64,000 nt of DNA from Fibrobacter sp. UWB16. Lineage in GTDB: Bacteria > Fibrobacterota > Fibrobacteria > Fibrobacterales > Fibrobacteraceae. Where the stretch lies: assembly GCF_900215325.1 (NCBI RefSeq), contig NZ_OCMS01000005.1, positions 62,001 to 126,000 on the forward strand, given 5' to 3'. A program made the position numbers and the translations under genes. The notes below the pieces were generated by a model. It was not told the DNA's origin. It did not search any database and saw only the letters and a program-made list of their open reading frames with translations. Positions within the stretch are counted from its first letter, which is position 1, and every line of letters starts with the position of its first letter. Shown piece by piece: positions 36,647-45,246 of the stretch.

Positions 36647-38878
36647 CTAAGCGTCGAGAGAGCGTATAATATCGCGGATTCGGGCGGCTTCTTCGAAGTC
36701 GAGGCGGGCTGCCGCTTCTTTCATTTGACGTTCCAGGTCGGCGAGCTTGGACTGGACTTTACTGGATCCTTCGCGTTGCTCAGGATGACGGTTACCGGCG
36801 GCTGCCTTCTTGGAGGCTGTCTTCCTGAAGCGTGAAGGCTGCAACGGTTTCATCGGACGTATGCCCGGGGTGAAGTCTTCGCTGGAATTGTTACTGGAAT
36901 CGTAACTGGATCCTTCGCTTTGCTCAGGATGACGCTCGTCCACTTCTTCGTTGATGCCCAGCGGGTCGATGATTCGCAGGTCTTCTTCAATCTTGCGGGT
37001 CACGGACTTTGGCGTGATTCCGTGTTCCTTGTTGAATTCTTCCTGGAGACCGCGGCGGCGGTTCGTCTCGTCGATAGCCTTTTGCAGACTTTCAGTCATA
37101 TTGTCTGCGAACAGAAGCACTGTGCCGTTCACGTTGCGGCTTGCACGGCCCATCGTTTGAATGAGGCTTCTGTAGTTGCGGAGGAACCCTTCCTTGTCGG
37201 CGTCGAGAATCGCGACCATGCTCACTTCGGGGAGGTCGAGGCCTTCGCGCAGGAGGTTGATGCCCACGAGCACGTCGTATTCGCCGCTACGCAGTCCGCG
37301 GATGAGCTCGTGGCGTTCGAGCGTCTTGATGTCGCTATGGAGGTACTTCGCGCGGACGCCTGCTTCGATGAAAAATTCCGTGAGGTCCTGTGCCATCTTC
37401 TTGGTGAGCGTCGTGACGAGCACGCGGTCGCCGTTTTTGACGACTTCTTCGATGCGGTACAGGAGCACGTCCATTTGGCCCTGGATCGGGAACAGTTCGA
37501 TTTTCGGGTCCAAAAGCCCGGTCGGACGGTTGATCTGTTCCGTGACAACGCCGTTCGTCTTTTTGAGTTCGTAGTCACCGGGGGTGGCGCTCACAAAAAG
37601 CACTTGCTTCGGGTACATGTACTCGAATTCGGCGAAGTTCATCGGGCGGTTGTCGAGAGCGCAGGGGAGGCGGAAACCGTATTGCACGAGCGTGGTCTTG
37701 CGGGACTTGTCGCCTTCGGCCATACCGCCCACTTGCGGGATGCTCACGTGCGATTCGTCAATCATCAAAAGCCAGTCATCGCCAAAGTAGTCGATGAGTG
37801 TGAATGGGCGTGTGCCCGGAGCACGGTCTTCGATGATGCGCGAGTAGTTTTCGATGCCGTTGCACATGCCGGTTTCTCGGAGCATTTCCATATCGTAGCG
37901 GGTGCGGCTCGAAAGGCGAGCTGATTCAAGAACTTTGCCTTCTTTGTCGAGTTCGGCAAGTCGGTCGGTGAGTTCCATCTGGATGCGCTGCAACATACCC
38001 GCGCGGTTTTCTTCTTTGGTGACAAAGTGCTTCGCGGGGGCGATGGTGAGTTCTTCGACTTCCTTGATAACTTCGCCCGTGACGATGTTAAAGCGGTAAA
38101 GGCGGTCGACTTCGTCACCGAAAAGTTCGATGCGTAGTCCATCTTCGTCGTAGCTCGGGTGGACTTCGATCACGTCACCGCGGACGCGGAATGTGCCGCG
38201 GTCGAGGCTAAAGTCGTTGCGTGAATACTGGATGTGGACAAGGTCACGCAGAATCTTGTCGCGGTCGTAAATGTCGCCCTTCTTGATACGGACCATCAAG
38301 TCGAAGTATTCGCTAGGGCTGCCGAGGCCGTAAATGCAGCTCACGGAAGCGACGATGATGACGTCGCGGCGGGTGAGGAGATTGGCTGTGGCGCGCAGGC
38401 GGAGCTTGTCGATTTCGTCGTTGATGCTTGCGTCTTTTTCAATGAACGTGTCCGTGTGCGGGATGTAAGCTTCGGGCTGGAAGTAATCGTAATAGCTGAC
38501 GAAGTATTCCACCGCGTTGTTCGGGAAGAACGACTTGAATTCTTGATAGAGCTGGGCGGCGAGTGTCTTGTTATGCGTGAGGATGAGCGTCGGCTTTCCG
38601 ACATTCTTGATGACATTGGCCATCGTGAACGTCTTGCCGGAACCGGTCACGCCGAGAAGCGTCTGGAACTGTTCGCCGTTCTTGAAACCCTCGGTCAATT
38701 CTTCAATGGCTTTGGGCTGGTCACCTGCGGCGCCGTAAGGACTTACGAGGTCGAAATCCGCACGCGTGGGCGCCTGGAACTGCTTGAGTTTTCCGGGCAA
38801 GCTCTTGGAAGGCGGTAGCGGTTTCGCTATCGGTTTTGCATACGGATCAGGAGTAATAGTCTTACGTGCGCGAGCCAT
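36647..38878 (-). CDS. uvrB: Excinuclease ABC subunit B, with in-frame palindromic repeats
   Basis: Damage-verifying helicase of nucleotide excision repair. 743 residues against a usual 660-680. The extra length is an N-terminal extension of about 35 residues before FDLVSPYGAAGDQPKA, and a C-terminal linker carrying two translated repeats. The core has LGVTGSGKTFTMANV (Walker A), the beta-hairpin region YYDYFQPEAYIP, DESHVSIPQVGGM, and RASRNVNG (motif VI). The UVR/UvrC-contact domain KLADLERQMKEAAARLDFEE closes the protein. The start at 38878 is chosen over upstream codons because the sequence ahead of it is a palindromic repeat. The linker contains HPEQSEGSS and HPEQREGSS encoded by DNA repeats at 36905 and 36761. 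Confidence 0.95.
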   Translation of the reverse strand: MARARKTITPDPYAKPIAKPLPPSKSLPGKLKQFQAPTRADFDLVSPYGAAGDQPKAIEELTEGFKNGEQFQTLLGVTGSGKTFTMANVIKNVGKPTLILTHNKTLAAQLYQEFKSFFPNNAVEYFVSYYDYFQPEAYIPHTDTFIEKDASINDEIDKLRLRATANLLTRRDVIIVASVSCIYGLGSPSEYFDLMVRIKKGDIYDRDKILRDLVHIQYSRNDFSLDRGTFRVRGDVIEVHPSYDEDGLRIELFGDEVDRLYRFNIVTGEVIKEVEELTIAPAKHFVTKEENRAGMLQRIQMELTDRLAELDKEGKVLESARLSSRTRYDMEMLRETGMCNGIENYSRIIEDRAPGTRPFTLIDYFGDDWLLMIDESHVSIPQVGGMAEGDKSRKTTLVQYGFRLPCALDNRPMNFAEFEYMYPKQVLFVSATPGDYELKKTNGVVTEQINRPTGLLDPKIELFPIQGQMDVLLYRIEEVVKNGDRVLVTTLTKKMAQDLTEFFIEAGVRAKYLHSDIKTLERHELIRGLRSGEYDVLVGINLLREGLDLPEVSMVAILDADKEGFLRNYRSLIQTMGRASRNVNGTVLLFADNMTESLQKAIDETNRRRGLQEEFNKEHGITPKSVTRKIEEDLRIIDPLGINEEVDERHPEQSEGSSYDSSNNSSEDFTPGIRPMKPLQPSRFRKTASKKAAAGNRHPEQREGSSKVQSKLADLERQMKEAAARLDFEEAARIRDIIRSLDA
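36761..36791 (-). repeat. Palindromic repeat inserted in frame in uvrB, copy 1
   Basis: Minus strand GTCATCCTGAGCAACGCGAA followed by GGATCCAGT, translated as HPEQREGSS. Short version of the repeat at 38915-38955. Confidence 0.8.
36905..36934 (-). repeat. Palindromic repeat inserted in frame in uvrB, copy 2
   Basis: Minus strand GTCATCCTGAGCAAAGCGAA followed by GGATCCAGT, translated as HPEQSEGSS. It differs from copy 1 at two bases. Confidence 0.8.
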
Positions 38879-38914
38879 GATATCAGACGAAAAATAGTAA
38901 GTAAAATTGAGGTT

Positions 38915-38955
38915 GTCATCCTGAGCGAAGGGCATAGCCCGAAGTCGAAGGATCC
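38915..38955. repeat. Palindromic repeat upstream of uvrB (full-length form)
   Basis: GTCATCCTGAGCGAAGGGCA continues to CGAAGTCGAAGGATCCAGT; the ends pair (TCCT/AGGA). Its ends match the two copies within uvrB, with an additional middle part. Confidence 0.75.
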
Positions 38956-38979
38956 AGTGAAGTCTTGCTTCGAAATTTC

Positions 38980-38985
38980 TATATT
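38980..38985 (+). promoter_or_regulatory. Candidate -10 element of the 38993 gene
   Basis: AAATTTCTATATTTCGG with a TATATT core 7 bases before the ATG. No ribosome-binding site is visible; a leaderless transcript is possible. Confidence 0.4.
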
Positions 38986-38992
38986 TCGGTTC

Positions 38993-39259
38993 ATGCTTTG
39001 CAATCGAATTCTTGGTACGACTCATCACGGCACTTACAAGAAGGTCGTTGACGTTCCTCTTTTGCGCGAGGAACTGACGGCGCGTTCAATCCGCTGCATC
39101 GCACGCGATGGCGTCGAAATTGAAATCGATGTATACGAAGACTTGCAAGAAGGCGATATTTTGGCGGAGACGGACTTTAACGTGTACGCCGTAAAAATCT
39201 ACGTGCCCAAGAAAAAGCCCGCCGAAGCACCTGCGCCGAAGTTCAAGAGCTATTTGTAG
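38993..39259 (+). CDS. Small protein with UreE N-terminal-like fold (tentative)
   Basis: 88 residues from the ATG at 38993 (an upstream GTG at 38957 lies in a palindromic repeat and is unlikely). The middle reads ARDGVEIEIDVYEDLQEGDI then LAETDFNVYAVKIY. This resembles the R-x-x-x-x-DGxEvxidlprG-x-x-L-x-x-GD-x-L pattern of the UreE N-terminal domain. The C-terminus is a Pro/Lys/Ala-rich tail. The nickel-binding His-rich C-terminal half of UreE is missing and no urease genes are nearby, so a urease role is not supported. The allophanate hydrolase gene ends 4 bases beyond on the other strand. Existence as a gene is likely; function is uncertain. Confidence 0.6.
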   Translation: MLCNRILGTTHHGTYKKVVDVPLLREELTARSIRCIARDGVEIEIDVYEDLQEGDILAETDFNVYAVKIYVPKKKPAEAPAPKFKSYL

Positions 39260-39263
39260 AAAT

Positions 39264-41021
39264 CTAAAGAGAATTTCTGTATTTTCTCCAATCTCCGTAT
39301 TCCGAGATGTCTTTCGCCTTGCCCGCTCGGTACAGTTCGAGGACGGAACTGTCGGCTACGAATCCCGAAATAAATCTTCCGTCAATGGTTTTTACTTTCC
39401 CTATCGAGAGCGGTGCAGGAACTCGCTTGACGAACTTGCCAAAATCTTCTGCAGAAAGTCCGTAGATTTCAATGTAGAAGCTTTTGCCTTCGCCATTGGA
39501 TGCTGCAATAAGGGTTGGCTTTGGAATCGGGCCGTTCAAGGCGAGCATCTTGTACTCGGGTGCAGTTTCGGTGGCTTCGATGAAAACGGCGCGGGAAAGT
39601 TCTTCGTGAAGAGGACATCCTTTGAGGTGCGCTCCGCAAACGGCCAACGGAATTTTTGAGGCGAGATAACCTTCTACTTTCTTAGCGGCGTCGAGCAGTT
39701 TGTAGTCGTCGAATGCTTTGCCGACAAGGGTGACGCCAAATGGGAGACTTGGTGCGTTCCCGCTTTCGTTGTCGGCGTCTTCGGAGGGAATTGCCAATGC
39801 GGAATAATCCAGCAAATTCATGTAGTTGGTGTAGTACCCTAAATTCGAGTTCAGCTCGATAGGATTCTTTTCGACATCGGCGGTCTTGTAAATTGTCCCT
39901 GCGGTGGGCGTGAGCAAAAAGTCTACGGATGAAATAAGCTTGTCTGCAATTTTCTTGTAGGCTTGCAGCGAGTGGAACCCTTCGAAAACTTCAGAAGGGT
40001 GCGGGGTACGCTTGGGCGTGATAATTGATTTTGTGACCGGATGAATTTCGTCCGAGTGTTCTTCGATGAATTTCCCTACGGCGTTGTAGCGCTCGAATAC
40101 CCACGGGCCTTCGTAAAGGAGCTTCGCTGCCTTGAGGAATGGTTCGAATGGAATAATGACCTTGGTGCCGCCTGCATTTTCGAATGCTTGTACAGTCTTT
40201 TCGAAAGCTTTGCGGTAACCTTCGTTTCCAAAAAATTCCAATTTGTCCGGAACACCGAAAGTCCATTTTTCAGGGAGGCGTGCGCGATTGGCTTCGGCGT
40301 GAACCCAAGGTGCTTCGCGGGAATATGGGTCTTCGCTATCTTCGCCTTGTGCAATGTTCAATACTGTTTGAGCGTCTTTTGTGTCGAGTGCAAAAATGCT
40401 TACGCAATCAAGGCTTCGGCAGGCCGGAATGACTCCGCTTGTGCTGAGCAAGCCTCGAGTCGGCTTTACGCCAACCAGTTTGTTGAAGGCGGCGGGAACG
40501 CGCCCAGAGCCTGCGGTATCTGTACCGAGAGAAAAACTGCATAATCCGTAAGCGAGCGCTGCGGCAGAACCGCTGCTGCTTCCGCCAGAGATGTATTCGG
40601 GTGCGAACTTGTTCGGGATGGAACCGTAAGGACTGCGTACGCCGACAAGCCCTGTAGCGAACTGGTCCATGTTCGTTTTACCAAGCGGTATGGCGCCTGC
40701 TGCGATGAGGCGGTTTACGACGAACGAAGATTTTTGCGGCTTGTAAGCGTAAGCGGGGCAGGCTGAGGTGCTTTCTAGACCTTCGAAATCAATGTTGTCC
40801 TTGATGGCGAAAGGGATGCCGAATAAAGGCTTGTCCGCAGGAATGGTTTTGCAGTTTTCGAGCGGTTCCAAGTATTTTTCGAGAGATTCTCGAGAAAGTC
40901 GGCTGATCCAAATCTGCGATGGCGCTTTGTCCATTTCTTTAAGGATGTTCTCGATGACCGTGCGCGGAGTTGTTGTTCCGTTACGGTAAGCGTTTAGCAG
41001 AGTTGAAATTCTAAGTTCCAT
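39264..41021 (-). CDS. atzF: Allophanate hydrolase
   Basis: Hydrolyses allophanate, the product of urea carboxylation or carboxyguanidine deimination, finally giving ammonia and CO2. 585 residues, matching two-domain AtzF. The amidase-signature domain (about 1-440) contains the catalytic Lys in GIPFAIKDNI, the Ser cluster GGSSSGSAAALA and the nucleophile region GTDTAGSGRVPAAF. The C-terminal decarboxylase-type domain (about 465-585) includes EIYGLSAEDFGKFVKRVPAP and GKVKTIDGRFISGFV. AAGGAGG precedes the start, 11 bases after the ROK gene stop, so repressor and hydrolase form one operon divergent from the transport/carboxylase operon. Confidence 0.93.
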   Translation of the reverse strand: MELRISTLLNAYRNGTTTPRTVIENILKEMDKAPSQIWISRLSRESLEKYLEPLENCKTIPADKPLFGIPFAIKDNIDFEGLESTSACPAYAYKPQKSSFVVNRLIAAGAIPLGKTNMDQFATGLVGVRSPYGSIPNKFAPEYISGGSSSGSAAALAYGLCSFSLGTDTAGSGRVPAAFNKLVGVKPTRGLLSTSGVIPACRSLDCVSIFALDTKDAQTVLNIAQGEDSEDPYSREAPWVHAEANRARLPEKWTFGVPDKLEFFGNEGYRKAFEKTVQAFENAGGTKVIIPFEPFLKAAKLLYEGPWVFERYNAVGKFIEEHSDEIHPVTKSIITPKRTPHPSEVFEGFHSLQAYKKIADKLISSVDFLLTPTAGTIYKTADVEKNPIELNSNLGYYTNYMNLLDYSALAIPSEDADNESGNAPSLPFGVTLVGKAFDDYKLLDAAKKVEGYLASKIPLAVCGAHLKGCPLHEELSRAVFIEATETAPEYKMLALNGPIPKPTLIAASNGEGKSFYIEIYGLSAEDFGKFVKRVPAPLSIGKVKTIDGRFISGFVADSSVLELYRAGKAKDISEYGDWRKYRNSL

Positions 41022-41032
41022 AAAACCTCCTT

Positions 41033-42031
41033 TTAGGATTCCAGTAGGCGATCCATTGCAAGGCTGTAGAGTCCTGCGAAATATTCGTTTTCGGTATTGG
41101 GCTTGATGATGATTCGTGGCAACTGCAAACGATTCAAATGTTTCCGCAGATGTTGAAGGATGGCTTGTTCGCTTATTTCGTTGGCGAGTCCGCCGGTAAT
41201 GACAATCTGCGCGGGGTCCAAAAATACGGTGGCGGCGACAACCAGTTGGTTGACAATGGGAGAAGCGTATTCAATGTCGCTGAATGCGGCGTTTTGACTG
41301 TTCTTGTTGAAATTGAACGGGTAGTACGAAAGTTCTCCAGCCAAATTTGAAGTCCCTCGCAAAATTTTACCATCGACGATAAAGCCTCCGGCAGGCGTGT
41401 TTCCCTTGGGGAAGAACAGCAGGGCGACATTCTTCTCGTCGCTGTTTGCTTTGGAGTAGCCTAGCGCAATCGTGTTCATGTCGTTTTCTACGATGGTCGG
41501 AATTTTGACGGCCTCTTCGATTCTTTCGGCGAGGTTGATTCCGCGAAGTTCCTTGATATCGCAGAATTCAATTATTCCGTTGTTGACGCAACCTTGCACT
41601 CCGATGACGAGGACGCCTATGCCTGATTCCTTTTTCAAGATTTTTCGGATGTTTGCAATGATGACTTCTGCTGACAGATTCTTTTCCCTAAAGGCTCCGT
41701 TTTGCTTGATGTTCCCGGCGGTATCTTGAACGCGGTAACGCAAGAATTTTCCTTCGTGGTCGGCGTGGGCGAATAGGCAAAGGGTTTTCCCTTTTTCGTG
41801 GTTGTACTGGTAGGCCATTGCGGGGCGGCCACCGCTAGAAATTCTTTGTTCGTCTTCGGCGATTTCGCCGGATACTATTAATTCGTTTAAAATGGTGCCG
41901 CATGTGACAACGCTCAATCCAGTTTCTTGAGCGAGCTCAGCCTTGGTTGCGGAGCCCAAAGTAAATAGTGCCTTTTTTATGGCTTGCTTGTTATGTTGCT
42001 TTAAATCGGCTGTCGTGTTAGTTTGTTTCAT
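41033..42031 (-). CDS. ROK-family transcriptional regulator of the guanidine/urea locus
   Basis: 332 residues. The N-terminal winged helix-turn-helix (about 10-70) reads ATKAELAQETGLSVVTCGTI. The ROK domain has ISSGGRPAMAYQYN, the phosphate-loop-like GVLVIGVQGCVNNGI, and NLAGELSYYPFNF. The zinc motif CxCGxxGC normally found after NLAGE in sugar-responsive ROK proteins is absent, so it probably senses something other than a sugar. It sits between atzF, with which it is cotranscribed, and the divergent transporter operon. The ATG at 42031 has no strong ribosome-binding site, but upstream codons give no better N-terminus. Local repression of one or both operons is inferred from position. Confidence 0.82.
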   Translation of the reverse strand: MKQTNTTADLKQHNKQAIKKALFTLGSATKAELAQETGLSVVTCGTILNELIVSGEIAEDEQRISSGGRPAMAYQYNHEKGKTLCLFAHADHEGKFLRYRVQDTAGNIKQNGAFREKNLSAEVIIANIRKILKKESGIGVLVIGVQGCVNNGIIEFCDIKELRGINLAERIEEAVKIPTIVENDMNTIALGYSKANSDEKNVALLFFPKGNTPAGGFIVDGKILRGTSNLAGELSYYPFNFNKNSQNAAFSDIEYASPIVNQLVVAATVFLDPAQIVITGGLANEISEQAILQHLRKHLNRLQLPRIIIKPNTENEYFAGLYSLAMDRLLES

Positions 42032-42135
42032 GGTTAAAAATATAATGACGGTTTGGTACTTTTGTAAAGACATTAAAAAAGTTTTTTTGAAAAATTTTTT
42101 GAATAGGTTAAAAATTTGTTTATTTGCATAAAAAT

Positions 42136-42162
42136 GGGGTTTTACATTCTGTGAAATACCCC
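42136..42162. other. Imperfect hairpin in the ROK/ABC intergenic region
   Basis: GGGGT-TTTACA / TGTGAAA-TACCCC with small bulges around TTC. No T run follows. Candidate operator for the ROK regulator, or a leader structure. The spacer has no ykkC guanidine-riboswitch motif that I can see. Confidence 0.45.
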
Positions 42163-42270
42163 TATACTTTTTAAAAGTCTTTTACAAAGTGTGGTGCTAC
42201 AGAACTGTTACAAAAACCATAAGTTCCTGAAAAATGGCGATTTTGATGAAAAAACGGCAGTTTGAAAGTT

Positions 42271-42287
42271 TTGGCACACCGTTTGCT
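42271..42287 (+). promoter_or_regulatory. Sigma-54 (-24/-12) promoter of the guanidine/urea operon
   Basis: TTGGCACACCGTTTGCT matches the sigma-54 consensus YTGGCACGrNNNTTGCW at all positions except the two after CAC; the GG and GC elements are exactly 10 bases apart. It predicts transcription starting near 42298, leaving a 29-base leader with GTGAGGA before the ATG at 42327. Confidence 0.75.
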
Positions 42288-42326
42288 ATTGGTGTTGTGA
42301 AAAGAAATCCAAAAAGTGAGGAAAAC

Positions 42327-43307
42327 ATGAATTTGAAAAAGATTCTTCTGACATGCATTGCCGTTGCTGCCGCTTCTGTATATGCTCAAAAGCCTGTGCT
42401 GAAAATCGCCTACAGTGATTGGCCGGGTTGGACGGCTTGGGAAATTGCCGACAAGAAAGGTTTCTTTAAAAAGCATGATGCCAATGTTAAACTGGAATGG
42501 TTTGATTATGGCCCGTCTATGGACGCGTTTGCTGCTAAGCAGGTCGATGCCGTTGGTGTGGCTAATGGCGATGCGATGATGATGAACGCTACGGGCGCCC
42601 GTAACTCGATTATCTTGATTAACGATTACAGTAATGGTAACGACAAGATTATTGGTGCTCCGGGAATCAACTCTGTTAAGGATCTCAAGGGCAAAAAAGT
42701 CGGTGTCGAAATTGGGTGCCTTTCTCATGCGCTTTTGATTAATGCGTTGACGAAAAATGGACTCAAGGAATCTGATATTACTTTAGTCAACATGCCGACG
42801 CATCAAGCCGTGCAGACTCTTGAAAGTGGCGAAGTTTCCGCTGTTGTTGCCTGGGTTCCGCATTCTGTAAATGCTCTCGAAGTCGTTAAAGGATCTAAAG
42901 AGATTTATACCAGCGCAAATGAACCCGGAATCATCTACGATGTCCTCGCAGTCTCTCAGGAATCGCTGATGAAAAACAAGGCTGAATGGCAGAAGGTTGT
43001 TGCCGCTTGGTACGATGTCATTGACTTCTTGAACGACCCGAAAAATAAGGATGAAGCGGTCAAGATCCTTGCGGCCCGAGTAGGTATTTCTGAAAAGAAA
43101 TATGCCACATTTATGGGCGGAACTCGATTCTTAACGGCAGAAGAAGCGTCCGCACGATTCAAGAAGGGTAGTGGCTACAGCTCCATTTATGGCTCCAGCA
43201 AAAATGTCGACGCCTTCTTTGTCAAGAACAAGGTCTACGACAAAAGCGTGAATGTCGACCGCTATATCATCCCTTCGTTTACGGAAACCTTCCTCAAGAC
43301 GAAATAA
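42327..43307 (+). CDS. ABC transporter substrate-binding protein (NMT1/TauA type), guanidine/urea-linked
   Basis: 326 residues from the ATG at 42327 (ribosome-binding site GTGAGGA). The signal peptide runs to about residue 21 (VAAASVYAQ). The mature part has the NMT1/SsuA/TauA pattern: LKIAYSDWPGWTAWEIADKK near the N-terminus, GKKVGVEIGCLSHALL, and YDVLAVSQESL. SBPs of this subfamily with a DWPGW motif are those found beside urea-carboxylase/guanidine genes. Captures the substrate in the periplasm for the permease and ATPase downstream. First gene of the operon controlled by the sigma-54 promoter. Confidence 0.88.
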   Translation: MNLKKILLTCIAVAAASVYAQKPVLKIAYSDWPGWTAWEIADKKGFFKKHDANVKLEWFDYGPSMDAFAAKQVDAVGVANGDAMMMNATGARNSIILINDYSNGNDKIIGAPGINSVKDLKGKKVGVEIGCLSHALLINALTKNGLKESDITLVNMPTHQAVQTLESGEVSAVVAWVPHSVNALEVVKGSKEIYTSANEPGIIYDVLAVSQESLMKNKAEWQKVVAAWYDVIDFLNDPKNKDEAVKILAARVGISEKKYATFMGGTRFLTAEEASARFKKGSGYSSIYGSSKNVDAFFVKNKVYDKSVNVDRYIIPSFTETFLKTK

Positions 43308-43331
43308 CGAACCTTTAAAAGTGGAATAATC

Positions 43332-44396
43332 ATGGTAAACCCGATTGGAATTCAAAAGCATGTTGGGAAAAAGTGGACGACTGTGCTGACTGTGCTCTCG
43401 TTCATCATTCCCCTTGCCATCTGGAGCGTGGTGAGTTACGTCCCCTTTGTATACCACCCGCTCGTCAAGGTCGTCGATGCCGGCGGAAGCATGTTTTGCC
43501 AACCGGGTGACGAAATTGAACGCAGTAACTTTGAAGAAGAGAACCGGAATCTCCTTGAGGCTAATGAAAGGCCCATGACGGGAATCCGCGTGAACCCCGC
43601 TTACCTTCCGGCACCGCACAAGGTCGCAAAAGCACTTATCACGGCTTTTATGACCGAGCCGAAGCGCGATGGTGATGTCTGGTTTTACGAAAGTATTCTG
43701 CATTCAATCAAGATTGTGTTCCTTGCGTTTTTGCTTTCGAGCTTGATTGGCGTACCTCTAGGTGTTGCGTGTGGCGCTGTCCCGTTCTTTGAAAAGCTGA
43801 CAGGTCCGTTTATCGAATTTTTCCGGTATTTCCCGGCGCCTGTGTTTGGAGCTTTGGCGGTTGCCATCCTCGGCATCAATGATGCTCCTAAGATTGCGAT
43901 TATCATCATCGGTACATTCTTTCAGCAAGTTCCGATGCTGTGCGCCACGACACGTCGCGTAGATTCGACTCTCATCGAAGCGGCCCGTACTTTGGGAACA
44001 TCGCCGATGCGTATTATGTTCAAGGTTGTATTGCCCGATATCGCTCCGAAGATGTACAAGGATATGCGCATTCTTTTGGGTTGGGCTTGGACTTACCTCA
44101 TTGTCGCAGAAGTGGTGGGAACAAGTTCTGGCATTACCTGGTTTATCAATCAGCAGGCGAAGTACCGTAACTTTGACAATGTCTATGCCGCCATCATTAT
44201 CTTGGGCGTCATTGGTCTTGGTTGCGATATGATCCTCAACTTCCTCGGCCGAGATTTCTTTGCCTGGGAAGGTGGCCGTGTGGGTGTCAGCTCCAAGATC
44301 AAGAGAGAAATTCTTGCTCCAAAGGATAATGTTTTCACGTTCTGCCTCACACCTGAAGAAAAGGCGCTCAAGGAGAAGTATCATGGAAGGCCGTAA
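43332..44396 (+). CDS. ABC transporter permease (TauC/SsuC type), guanidine/urea-linked
   Basis: 354 residues. One N-terminal helix is followed by a periplasmic segment of about 70 residues, unusually long for the family, and then the core of five or six helices. The coupling (EAA) loop is [40 protein letters not shown] is typical of nitrate/taurine-class permeases. A cytoplasmic tail of about 45 residues overlaps the ATPase gene by 14 bases, indicating coupled translation. Confidence 0.88.
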   Translation: MVNPIGIQKHVGKKWTTVLTVLSFIIPLAIWSVVSYVPFVYHPLVKVVDAGGSMFCQPGDEIERSNFEEENRNLLEANERPMTGIRVNPAYLPAPHKVAKALITAFMTEPKRDGDVWFYESILHSIKIVFLAFLLSSLIGVPLGVACGAVPFFEKLTGPFIEFFRYFPAPVFGALAVAILGINDAPKIAIIIIGTFFQQVPMLCATTRRVDSTLIEAARTLGTSPMRIMFKVVLPDIAPKMYKDMRILLGWAWTYLIVAEVVGTSSGITWFINQQAKYRNFDNVYAAIIILGVIGLGCDMILNFLGRDFFAWEGGRVGVSSKIKREILAPKDNVFTFCLTPEEKALKEKYHGRP

Positions 44397-45231
44397 GGAT
44401 TGTTTCGAAGATTACATTTTGGAAGCCTGCCATATTGTCAAGGATTTCGAAAAGACTTCTGGAAAAGGGATGCATCGTGTTTTGGATGATATTTCTTTTG
44501 GCGTGCGTCGTCGCGAGTTCCTTTCGATCATTGGCCCTTCTGGTTGTGGAAAGTCAACGCTTATCCGCATTGCGGCAGGGCTCGAAACAGCAACTCGTGG
44601 AGAGTTCAGGCTTGATGGAAAGATTGTTCGTGGTACTGGTGCCGAAAGAGGAATGGTCTTTCAGAAGTATTCGCTTTTCCCGTGGCTTTCCGTAAAGAAG
44701 AATGTCATGTTCGGGCTGGAATCTACAGGGCACGATAGCGATGATGCCGAAGAGATTGCTGCACAGTGGCTTGAAATTGTTGGACTTGAAAAGTATGGCG
44801 AATATTTCCCGAAGCAACTTTCTGGCGGTATGCAGCAGCGAGTTGCCATTGCAAGAGCTTTGGCCCCGCAGCCGCGCGTTCTCTTGATGGACGAACCGTT
44901 CGGAGCGCTTGATGCACAGACGAGAGCGCAGATGCAAAAGTATCTGCTTGAAGTTTGGAAGAATATCGATATCACCATCATTTTCGTGACGCACGATCTT
45001 GATGAAGCCGTATTCCTTTCGGACCGCATTTTGACTTTGCAAGCTAATCCCGGAAAGGTCAAGGAATTGGTCGAAGTCAACATTCCTCGCCCGAGAAACA
45101 AGGAAACCCTTACTTTGCCTGAGTTCGTCGAAACACGCAAATACATCGAAGAACTCATTCGCCCGCCCAAGGTAAACGAAATCGCTGAAGAAGAATTCAA
45201 CATCGTGAACATGGTCGGGAAACAACTTTAA
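44383..45231 (+). CDS. ABC transporter ATP-binding protein (TauB/SsuB type), guanidine/urea-linked
   Basis: 282 residues from the ATG at 44383. Walker A is GPSGCGKST, the Q-loop is FQKYSLFPW, the signature is [17 protein letters not shown], and Walker B is [14 protein letters not shown]. The H-loop is [10 protein letters not shown]. It powers the preceding permease. The chosen start overlaps the permease stop by 14 bases and has AAGGAG upstream; the longer upstream open frame is shadow sequence. The first DUF1989 gene starts 15 bases downstream. Confidence 0.92.
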   Translation: MEGRKDCFEDYILEACHIVKDFEKTSGKGMHRVLDDISFGVRRREFLSIIGPSGCGKSTLIRIAAGLETATRGEFRLDGKIVRGTGAERGMVFQKYSLFPWLSVKKNVMFGLESTGHDSDDAEEIAAQWLEIVGLEKYGEYFPKQLSGGMQQRVAIARALAPQPRVLLMDEPFGALDAQTRAQMQKYLLEVWKNIDITIIFVTHDLDEAVFLSDRILTLQANPGKVKELVEVNIPRPRNKETLTLPEFVETRKYIEELIRPPKVNEIAEEEFNIVNMVGKQL

Positions 45232-45246
45232 AAAACAGGAGCTAAT

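Noticed and set aside
36920-37924. 334-codon plus-strand open frame
   Set aside because: Antisense to the uvrB helicase core.
42032-42326. Guanidine (ykkC-type) riboswitch upstream of the transporter operon
   Set aside because: None of the conserved ykkC sequence blocks is visible by eye; only a generic hairpin and a sigma-54 promoter are seen. A covariance-model search would settle it.
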